Assembly: GCF_002999335.1 (NCBI RefSeq)
Contig: NW_020312314.1
Location: 124,001-188,000, forward strand
Direction: 5' to 3'
Length of the DNA: 64,000 nt
Source: Cyclospora cayetanensis
Lineage: Eukaryota > Apicomplexa > Conoidasida > Eucoccidiorida > Eimeriidae
How positions within the stretch are numbered: position 1 is the stretch's first letter; each line of letters opens with the position of its first letter. This document shows positions 24,401 through 35,700 of this stretch, one piece after another. Both the position numbers and the translations under genes were made by a program. Below the pieces are notes generated by a model, which saw only the letters and a list, made by a program, of their open reading frames with translations, made no database searches and had not been told where the DNA came from.

Positions 24401-27400
24401 CCCGTGACAGCGCCTCTTGCTCCTGCTGCAGCAGCTTGTGCTGCGCTAACAAAAGGCTCCCCTGTCTCGCCACTGCAAGCCTTCCCCACGAGATTTACAG
24501 CGGGAGCCGCACCCCCCTGCGTCGCGGTAAAGGCATCCTCGCCAGGCAAGTGCTCACAAAATCCATCAGCAGCAGCAGCAGCAGCAGCAGCTGCAGCAGC
24601 AGCCTTGCCAGCGTCCGCAGAGACACCCGCGGCTGGGGAAGCAGACGCTGCAGCAGCGCCTGCGTGAGCGGCGATGCAGCAGCTTCCGCTGCTGTACAGA
24701 AGCATCGCATGCCCTTCTCGTTGGCAACGCAGCAGCGCATGCAGGTGCTGCACTTCTCGAGCAGCAGCACGGACTGCAGCGTGGCTTGCGAAGCTCTGCG
24801 GCTGTCGTAGCTGCAGCAGCAGCGGCGCTGCAGCCGCTGCTGCCGCCTGCGAGCACATCCCCGTCCTGCCAAGGCTTTCCTGCAGCAGCAGCTGCCAGCA
24901 GCGCTGCAGCAGCCGCTGCTGAGAGCTGCGCGCAGCAGCACTTGACACTCGAGAAGCCCCCTGCTTCGGAGGCTGCAGCAGCTTCTGCTGCTGCTGCTGC
25001 TGCAGCTGCAGCAGCTGCTGCAACAGCGCGGAGGCGTCGGGCATCGCTTTCCGCCACGCGCCTGCCGCAGCAGCAGCAGCAGCGGCTGTTGCTTCTGCTC
25101 CACTGTCTGGCGATTGCGGAGGCTGCTTTGCAGCTGCAGCAGCTTCCGCAACCACCAGGATCGCCTCTAGAGATATGAGGAGGCATTGGTGTCGAGGCAG
25201 CGACGCCTCCTCTTCCTCCTCCGCAGGGGAGAGCAGCAGCCTGCTGAAGAGACAGAGCAGCGGACTGGCAACGCCTTTGAGGAGCCATGCACGCAGCGCC
25301 AGCTGCAGCAGCTGCAGCAGCAGCGCCTGCTGCAGCGGTTCTGTCTGCGGCAAATGCTGCTGCTGCGGCTGGAGACCGTCTAGACGACGCTGAGTGGCTT
25401 CTTGCTGCTGCTCTTGCAGCTTCGACCCGCCCGCAGACACTTGCAGCAACACCTGCGAGCGGCACGACACACAGGCATGCAGACGAGCTCTCCTGTGTGC
25501 TGCAGCCTCGAACACAGCAGCTTCTTCACCGCAACATGCCGACAGCAGCCCTTCTCGTATTTCCGAACGAACCTCAAGCAGAGCGTTCACGAATTTGCTG
25601 CTCTGAGCCGCCACCGGTGAAGCCTCCAGAAGACGCTGCACCAACCCGATAATGCCTAATGGCGAGTCAAAGCTCGTACCACGCAGCAGCAGCAGCTGCT
25701 GCTGCTGCTGACAGGAGCCGCTTCGCAGCGCTGCTGGGAGCAGCAGCAAGAGCTCTGCTACACCCTGCAACAAGAGAGGCATAGCAGCAGCGAAAAAAAG
25801 CAGAGTTTGAAGCTGTGGCTCATGCCTTTTATGGTGGTCCTCAACCCACTAGAGCATCCGCGAGGGGGCTATGCATGTGCAGCAGCACCAGCAGGGTGGA
25901 AAGCAGCACAAGCCTATTAAGCAACTTCTCATGCAGCAGTAGCAGCAGCTTCATGCAGAAACATCAGCAGCATCATGCAGAAACATCAGTAGCTCCATGC
26001 AGAAACATCAGTAGCTTCATGCAGAAACATTAGCAGCTTCATGCAGAAACATCAGTAGCTTCATGCAGAAACATCAGCAGCTTCATGCAGAAACATCAGC
26101 AGCTTCATGCAGAAACATCAGCAGCATCATGCAGAAACATTAGCAGCTTCATGCAGAAACATCAGTAGCTCCATGCAGAAACATCAGCAGCTTCATGCAG
26201 AAACATCGGCAGCTTCATGCAGAAACATTAGCAGCTTCATGCAGAAACATCAGTAGCTTCATGCAGAAACATCAGCAGCTTCATGCAGAAACATCAGTAG
26301 CTCCATGCAGAAACATCAGCAGCTTCATGCAGAAACATCGGCAGCTTCATGCAGAAACATCAGCAGCTTCATGCAGAAACATCAGCAGCTCTATGGACGT
26401 GCTAAAGCCTGCTTTTCTGACAGCTGCACTTACACCTGCCACCGCAGCCGGCGCTTCCGCGCACAGCACAGCGCTGCAGCTGTCGCCTTTGCGATTGCAG
26501 CCTACGCTGCTGCACAAAGCCTTCCAGCATTTTGCAGTGCTACCCCTCGAATTCACACCGCTGCCGCCAGCACTGTGCTCTAAAGCAACTCTTTCTGCCC
26601 ATGCCTCCGCAGCAAAGGCTAAAGCCTTCCCTGCAGCAACAGCGGCTCATAGACGGCTAGCTCTACATCCGCCGTGCAACGGCAAGGGCAGCTCTGTGCC
26701 TCGCCACAGCTGGCAACAATGCATCCAAAAGGGGAGCCGCTGCTTGTCAAAAGCCCCCACCCCCCAACCCCCTACAGGCAGCTGCAGCTGCAACTAGAGA
26801 CATGCCGAAATTGAACGCGCAGCAGCAGCACTACTACCGGAGGCAGCAACAAACAGCAGAGAGCAGCAGACGCACACTGCAGATGCCGCATGCGCAGAGC
26901 GCGCTCGCTGCTGCATGCATTCTCGGGGATTCCGCATGTCACCCGATCTTGGAAACAGCGTAAGGCTTCACAGACGCTCACACCGCTCTGTGCAAAACAT
27001 CGTGCAGCAAGCGAAACGGCGAAAAGTGCAGCTGCCATCAGGCCGAAACGATGCAGCAGCAACAACCCAGGGCAGCAGCAGTACCAATCACACAAAGGCG
27101 GGTGTGGGTAGCATGTATATAATATATGTATTTACATATATAGAGCTATCGCGTGAAGGCGCTCAGCAGCAATAACACTCACATAAAGGCGGGTATAGGT
27201 AGCATATATACATAGATCGACCGCGTGAAGGCGGGTGTAAGTAGCACATGTGTATATATATATATAAAAATCGCATGAAGGCGCTCAGCAGCAATAACAA
27301 TCACATAAAGGAGGGTTCAGGTAGCATATATATATATAGATATATATATATATCTATCGCATGAAGGCGGGTGTAAGCAGTACATATATAAGTCGCATGA

Positions 27401-29680
27401 AGGCGCTTAGCAGCAATTACAATCACATAAAGGCGGGTGTAGGAAGCACATATATTTGTCAATCGCATGAAGGCGCTAGGCAGCAATAACAATCACAAAA
27501 AGGCGCATAGCATCAAGAGGCCAGGGCAGCATCACGATCAATCCCTTGAAGGCAGTGATCGTGAATGGCATTCCCATAGAGGCGTAAAACAGCAAACCCG
27601 CCACGCCACGCTTGCAGCGGACCGCTTTTCTATGAGACGCAGCTGCCACTGTGGCTGCAAGTGCGCATGCATCTGCAGCGTCTTGCAGACCCTCGACGTG
27701 GCTCTCCGTCTGGTGCTGCTGCTTTTTCTCTGCGAGTCTCTCGCGCTGCTGCTGCAGCAGCATCAGCAGCGGCTGGGGGAGGGCACTGGCGGCTGCGTCG
27801 AAAGACAGCGCTGCCTGCAGCAGGAGAGACACGCGGAGGAGAAGCAGCAGCAGCACAGCGCTCACTCTCTGCTCGAGCGAGCGGCTTGCACGGCAAGCAC
27901 AGCAGCACGCAACAACGAGAGGGCAGTAGCAGCTGCCGAGGGGGGAGACAGCCCACCGCTGGTGCCTCTGTGAATGTGTCTTTGCCGCTGCAGCGTTTGA
28001 AGGAAGAAGCCTCAAATCCTGGACCAGTCAGAGCGCTCGCAGTGTGCAGCAAGGCAGCGAGGATCTCCTTCTGCTGCTGCTGCTCTTGCTGGTGAACAGA
28101 ATGCTTCTGCTGCTGCAAGTGTTGCTGCTGCGTCTCCTGCCTATCAGCCTCGAAAGCGTGCTTGTTGCCGTCAAGGAGAGCCGCTTGCAGCCACAGCTGC
28201 AAGTTGAGTGCACGCACAGACGCACGCACACACACATACGCAGCAGCAGCAGCAGCAGCAAAACAGCCATACCACGCGATGCAGCACGTCTGTCAGCCCT
28301 CCTGATAGGCGCCTCGATATCCCCCCCCACTGCAAACGCTTCAAGAAAAAAAGAGAGAGAAAGCTTTCACACGCTCACCTCCGCTGCCGCTGCTGTCACA
28401 GGAGCTACATAGAACGGCTCATGCAAAGCGCAACATGCACTGCTGGCGCTGCTTCTCGTTGTGCACTCCTGCTGCTCTTGTTGCTTTCTCTGCTGCTGTT
28501 GCTGCCCACACAAAAGGAGTGCCTTCCCCAAATGCAGCAGCTCAAGGCGAAGACGCAGCGCAGCTGGTGCTGCAGCGATGCCACAAAAACACACATACAC
28601 AGACACATACAGACACAGACACACATACATACACAGACACATACCAAACCGCACGCCATCTGCTGCATGCGAAAGCAGTGACAGCCCCCAAACACTAACG
28701 CACGAACGCTTACACCGCTAGCAACGCCTCTGCCTCAACAACCCCACCAGTACCACCCGCGAAGGGCAACCTCAGGGAAAGTACCGACACGTAGATTGCG
28801 ACTTGACTTGACCTTTTAAACCCCCGTAGATGCGGAGGCTCAGATCCACACCTACGAAGAACACCCTGCAGCATCGACAGCAGCACCATAGGCAGCAGCA
28901 GCTTACTCGCCAGAAAAAGCCGGCCTTATCTCCTGTCTATCTCTGTCTCTGTCTATCTCTGTCTGTCTATCTGTCTATCTGTCTATCTCTATCTGTCTGT
29001 CTATCTCTATCTGTCTGTCTATCTGTCTATCTCTGTCTCTGTCTATCTCTGTCTGTCTATCTGTCTATATCTGTCTGTCTATCTGTCTATCTCTGTCTCT
29101 GTCTATCTCTGTCTGTCTATCTCTATCTGTCTGTCTATCTGTCTATCTCTGTCTCTGTCTATCTCTGTCTGTCTATCTCTATCTGTCTGTCTATCTCTAT
29201 CTGTCTGTCTATCTGTCTATCTCTGTCTCTGTCTATCTCTGTCTGTCTATCTCTGCCTGTCCATCTCTGTCTGTCTATCTCTGTCTGTCCATCTCTGTCT
29301 GTCTATCTGTCTGTCTGTCTGTCTGTCTGTCAAGGCAGGAGCAAGGAGAGGCGTGAGAACGGCGGGAGTCAGAGCAGCATGCGCTTCGAAGAGCAAGGAA
29401 TGACGACTACACGAGCAGCAGCAGCAGGACTGACGACACACGCACTGTGTGAGAAGAGCTCGAAAAGACAAGCACGGAGGGTGGGCAGCAGCAGCAGCCG
29501 CTGCTGCTGCTGCCTCGGCTAGCACTGTCAGGAAGCGGCAGCAAACAGCTGCGCCTACGGCTGCTGCTCCAGCAGCTGCTGCGCGTCGCTCTGCAACGAG
29601 AGAAGAGGAGACACCCCCAACGGACGATGCGAGCTCCCCTAGCAGAAAGGATCTGACATGCGACCCCTCAGCAACATCCA

Positions 29681-29715
<35 letters not shown>

Positions 29716-32700
29716 AGGTGCTGCTGCTGCAGCTGCTGCTGCCCTGGGGACTGTCTGCGTGTCATGAGGTGCTGCAGCTTCTGCACACGCGTGGCGCTGC
29801 CTTCAGCAGCCATGAACATTTCCTGCTGCAGCAGCTGCGACAAGAAGCACGCTGCAATGCCTTTCGCCAAGGGAAAGCCTACCGATTTCCACATGCAAGG
29901 CGCTGAAAATTCGCCTCCAGCTGCTCTGCCCGCTCTCGAGGCAGCCTCAACTGCGGCAGCTGCTCCCTGCACCATAGACTCAACTGCCTCTTCAGAAGCC
30001 TTGCAGAGTCTCTCCGCTGTCATGCTACGCACAAGCAAGGCAGCCGTGCCGCTGCTGCATGTGCATGTGCCGCTGCTGCATGTGCACGTGCCGCTGCTGC
30101 ATGTGCACGTGCCGCTGCTGCACGTGCACGTGCCGCTGCTGCATGTGCACGTGCCGCTGCTGCATGTGCACGTGCTGCTGCACCTGCTTGTGCATGCGCA
30201 GGAGAACCTCTGCAAGGTCCTCCCCGCAGCGACGGCAGCTGCTGCAGTCGTCTGCAGCGCGAGCTGTTGCTCCGCATGCCGCTGATGATGCGCAGAGGCA
30301 TCTACGCCGACAGAAGACGACGATACAGTGTCAAGGAAGAGCCGACCTCTTGTGAAGGCTGAATTCTTTACCGCCGCTGCAGAGGGCGTGGGAGCAGCTG
30401 CTGCTGTGCGACATGCGCTTTCCGCTGCTTTCCCCAAGACGCTGCCAGCCACATGCGGCGAAAAAGCAGACACCAGATGGCGCTGCACAGATCCCAAGAG
30501 GAGAGCCAGTGCAGGAAGGGGAAGGGGGTGTAGCAGAAGCAAACGCAGCTCCTACACGCACGCAGAGGTACACATTTATTTACCCTTACACATACACACT
30601 TACACTTACACACTTACACTTACGCACTTACACATACACACTTACACATGCCATGCACACTTACACACTTACACATGCACCTACTCATACACCAAAACAC
30701 ATACACCTAAACATGCACATACACCTAAACATGCACATACACCTAACACATACACGTACACCAAAACACAAACACCTACACATACACCAAAGCAGATACA
30801 CCTAACACCTACACATACACTTACACATACACCAAAGCAGATACCCCTAACACCTACACATACACCAAAACACATACACCAAAACACATGCACATACACA
30901 TACACATACACCAAAACACCTACACATACACCAAAACACAAACACCTACACATACACCAAAGCAGACACACCTAACACCTACACATACACCAAAACACAT
31001 ACACATACACCAAAACACATACACCTACACATGCACCAAAACACATACACCAAAACACATACACCAAAACACATACACCTACACATACACCAAAACACCT
31101 ACACACACACCAAAACACATACACGTACACATACACGTACACATACACCAAAACACAAACACCTACACATACACCAAAGCAGATACACCTAACACCTACA
31201 CATACACCAAAGCAGATACACCTAACACCTACACATACACCTACACATACACCAAAACACATACACCTACACATACACCAAAGCAGACACACCTAACACC
31301 TACACATACACCAAAACACATACACCTAACACATACACCAAAACACATACACCTACACCAAAACACATGCACCAAAACACATGCACAAACACATACACCT
31401 ACATCTATGCAGACACCCCTCCATCTTCGCTATATATATATATGAATAACAACGCAGCATAGCGAATCCCTGGACGCAGCATGCTGACGACATGGGCGGC
31501 AAGCAGCGGGAGGTACGGAGCGCCTGCCTCTGGCAGAGGAAGTCTGTGCTACCTTGGCGAGTTGCAGCAGCGCGTGTCGAGGCATCTTTCTGCCTTACCT
31601 CGCAGCAAGCGGTTGCAGCCACATGCGCGATAAGTCCATCGTGAGCTGTGGCTGGATTCGGCAGAGAGTGTCGCATGCGTTTCTGTCGACCGTGCAGCAG
31701 CCGCAACATGAGCGCCAAGCAACGCGGTCCGTGGTGTTTCCACAGGATGGAGAAGGCATCCTCCGCTCGCACGTCGTTGTCTTCAAGTTTTCGGAGGCGG
31801 TCTGTGACACTCCAGCTGCTCTGACTACTGTCGCTTCGGAGGCAGTCGGCAGCGAACCTCTGCAGCACGCGTTCGGAGACAGCTCGTGAGACGCCAGGGC
31901 AGTGCGAAGCCTCTTCCCCCCGCGGAGGCAATTCTTGTCGTTCTGCAGGCTGCAGTGTTGCTGCAAAGAGGCAGTAAGTTGCGACTTCGAGCATGCGGAT
32001 GCGATGGCGCAGCATCCGTTCTCCGCGGAGCAGCAGCTTTCGATGCAGCTGCGCCTCTTGCAGCTCTCGAAAAGCGAGCTCGTGGTGGGGGGGGGTGGGG
32101 TGTTTCTGGTTGTAGTGGGGGGTGGGGTTGTGGTGTTTCTGGTCGTAGGAGTGGTGCTGCTGTTGGTGGTGCTCTAACGCGCTGAACTCGCACGGGAAAG
32201 CTCGCCTGAAGGCGATTGCGCCTTGCTGCAGCTGCTGCAAACTCCTGCGAAACAACTCCAGCATTTGTTGCGGCGTATCTTCTGCTGCTGCCGCCTGTGT
32301 CGTCGCTGTTGCGTCTGCCGGCAGGAACCGCGCTCCTGGCAAACTGAGCAGCACCAACCATCGAGAAATCGAGCGAGCACTCCACCAGGTGTCTGCATCG
32401 CAGCGAGCCGCTGCAGTTGCTGCTGCTGCTGCAGCTGCTGCTGCCGTGGCTGTACCTGCAGCATCGCCAACAGAACGCGCAGCTGCAGGCTGCAGCAGCG
32501 AAGGGCTTGAACTCTCGTCGATATGCACATCCGCAGTGCAGAGCGAGACTTCTTCAAGCGCCACTGCAAAGAACAAACGCTGCAGCTGCCTCTGCTTCGT
32601 TCCCATCAATACATCCGCTGTCGTCAAAGACCTCTGCTGTAGCTGCTGCTGCTCTAGCTGCTGCTGCTCTAGCTGCTGCTGCTCTAGCTGCTGCTGCTCT

Positions 32701-35700
32701 AGCTGCTGCTGCTCTAGCTGCAGTTGCTTCTGCTCTGAATCGCCGACTCCCTCTTGAGGCACCGTCGCTTCAGGTGAGCGCACGAAGAAAGCTGCTGCCT
32801 CTGCGAGCGCCAAGAGGGAGGCATCTCTGAGCTCGCAGAGCAGCAACACCAGCAGCGGCTGCATGCGCAGCTGCATTTGTCGGTGCAGCTGCTGCTGCGG
32901 CAGAAGCGCAGCAGACAGCAATCGTGGCTGCCCATCTGCACTCAACAGTTCTGCCACCGATTGCGCCTGCTGCAGCAGCTGTGGGGTTTTTTGGCAGCAG
33001 CGATCCGAAGAGGCAAGCGCAGCGAGGAAGCCGCTGCGCAGACACCCGACTGCAGCTGCGACGACACTAAACAGCGCGCATGCAGGCAGCAGCAGCTGCC
33101 GCTGCTGCTGCAGCAGCTCGACGCTTGGCGCAGCTGCACCCCCATGCCGCTGCGGCTGCGCCTTTGCGAGCGGCTGCTGCAGCGGCTGCGTGCTGGCTAG
33201 TGCATGTCTGGCTGCTACGAAAGCGCGCGAGATCTGCTGCAGCCAGCACAGCAGCAGCTGCACGAGCTGCTCCTGCATGCATCGCTCCCAAGGGCCTAGT
33301 GCAGCAGCCACGCTGGTCGCTCTCCGACGCAGCAGCGCAGCAGCAGCGAGGAGGGCGACGGCTGCCGAGACAGCCGAGGAAGCCTCGCTCCAAGTGGCGA
33401 GAAAAGCCTTTCTGCGCAAGGCAACGAAGGCAGGAGCTTGCCCTCCAGCCTGTTGCTGCAGCTGCAGAGGCTGCTGCTGCTGCTGCGCCAGCGACAGCGG
33501 CGGGAGTGGCTGCTGCTGCTGCTGCGAAAGCCGAGGAATGGGGAGCAGAGCATCCGCTGCCTGCTGGAAGCGCTGCGCCAAATTCGCTTTTTGGTGCAGT
33601 CGCGCAGAGGCTGTCGCAGGAGCGGCGCCTTCAGCCGCCTCTGGCTGTTTCGCCGCTCGCGCTGCAGCGCGCTGCAGCGTCTGCAGCGCGCTGCAGCGAG
33701 CGACGTCGAGCAGCTGCCGCTGCTGCTGCGGATGCTGCTGCAGGGAGAGCACGCGTCTCCGGAAAGGCTTCCTCGCGCCGCTTCGCGCAGCGGCAGCCGC
33801 TGCCGCTGCAGCGGCAGAAGCGGCTGCCGCCGCTGCCGACGAGCATGCTGCCGAGAGGCTCCCCTCTTCTGCCGAAGAAGACACGCTGCGTCGCAAGGAA
33901 GCGCTTCCCCCCACGAACAGGGAGGGCCGAACTGCAGCTGCAGCAGCAGCAATCAGGCTGCTGCTGCTGCTGCTCAAGTGGCTCGCGGTGAGCTTCTTCA
34001 GACTCGATCCTGGAAGGGAGAGCTGCAGACTGACGCACGCACAAAACTTCTGCTGTAGCGCCTCGGGAAGCAGCTGCAGCAGCCTCAGCAGCAACGCGTA
34101 GAGCTGCTCCAGTTCAGACACTTGCGCTCCGCAAGGCGCAGCTGCGGATGCTGTTGCTGCCGCCTCGAGAGAGGCGCCAGCTGCTTCCTCGCTTGCAGCA
34201 GCAGCAGCAGCAGCGGGAGACGATCCTGCCCCCACACGCTGCTCACACTGCTGCTGCAGCTCGCGCGTCTGGCAGACTACACGCCGCAGCAACTCTGGTC
34301 CCACTGTCTGCAACAACTCTGGCAGCGCGGCAAGCACATTTCGTGGAAGCTGCAGCAAACACAACGCCACCAGCCGCCACACAGCAGTCAAGACAGAGAA
34401 TTGCGCCGGAATCACCAGCTCCAGCAAAACGGCTGAAGCAGCAGCTCGCCAGCTGCCTTTAGAGCACGGGGAAGCAAGCCAGCTCAACCAGAAGCATATC
34501 CCCATGCAGAAGCGGCTCGGCACTCGGAGAGAGCAGCTCAATAAGAAGCAGCTCGAGCACTCAGAGAGCAGCTCAATCAGAAGCAGCTTGAGCACTCAGA
34601 GAGCAGCTCAATAAGAAGCAGCTTGAGCACTCAGAGAGCAGCTCAATCAGGAGCAGCTCGAGCACTCAGAGAGCAGCTCAATCAGAAGCAGCTCGAGCAC
34701 TCAGAGAGCAGCTCGATAAAAAGCAGCTCGAGCACTCAGAGAGCAGATCAATCAGAAGCAGCTCGAGCACTCAGAGAGCAGCTCAATAAGAAGCAGCTCA
34801 AGCACTCAGAGAGCAGCTCAATCAGAAGCAGCTTGAGCACTCAGAGAGTAGCTCAATCAGAAGCAGCTCGAGCACTCAGAGAGCAGCTCGATAAGAAGCA
34901 GCTCAGCACTCAGAGAGTAGCTCAATCAGAAGCAGCTCGAGCACTCAGAGAGCAGCTCGATAAGAAGCAGCTCAGCATTCAGAGAGCAGCTCGATAAGAA
35001 GCAGCTCAGCACTCAGAGAGTAGCTCAATCAGAAGCAGCTCAGCACTCTCTCATGCAATCGGAAGCAGCTCAGCACTCAGATTGTTGCATCCGCGAATTT
35101 GATGTGAAAAAAGGCAAGAGCCTCTCACCTCGCCGTTGTCTCTGATTGTGCAGCAGAGGGCGTCTGCCGTAAGCTCCTGCAGCAGCTCGACTTCATCCAT
35201 TGTGCTGCGAGCAAGTGTTGCTGTGCATGTGTGTGTATGTATATGTGTGTACGTATGTGTGGCAGCTCTATCAGACAAGAAGGTTCTTGCAAGGGGTAAG
35301 CCTCAGCCTTCCCGCTGCAGGTGCAGCGTGCTGGTAGCCGCGAGAAGGCAGCTGCACGAGAGCGGCAGCTTCCGATGAAGCGCAGTGAGCTGAAGAAAAG
35401 CTAAGGAGAAGCCGAAGTCAGCTTCAGCAGCAGCAGCAACAACAGCGGCAACAGCGCGAGCACCAGCTGGTGCCACTGCTGCTGCGACTGCTGAAGCTGC
35501 CACTGCAGTCAACTCCCATCCGCACGCATTCTTAATTCGTTGAGATTCTGTTGCGCGTGTGCCTTGCAAAAGGTCACAATTTTCCCGCGAATTGCTGCAG
35601 AACGGCAAATCAACTGCACGACGGCAGCAGCAGCGGCACATGCGTTCTCTCAGGCCTAGTCCTCTGGGGGGAGAAGCCGACACATACAGCGAAAAGGCGT

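Larger units (their letters stand above)
27540..30551 (-). other. PI4K-gene exons, N-terminal half
   Basis: In transcript order: 30551 to about 29440, 28569-28379, 28196-27957 and 27868 to about 27540. Junction phases match where testable (28379|28196 is GAG|GTGAGC then AACTTGCAG, phase 0). Segments include [58 protein letters not shown] and [17 protein letters not shown]. The first exon contains seven copies of a 21-bp repeat. All are helical with Gln/Ala runs, and none shows a domain on its own. Confidence 0.55.

Noticed and set aside
21674..24810. Long plus-strand frames (for example 21674-22609 and 24095-24810)
   Set aside because: They are antisense shadows of CAG runs. The minus strand has a single 4.1-kb exon with complex segments and good splice sites.
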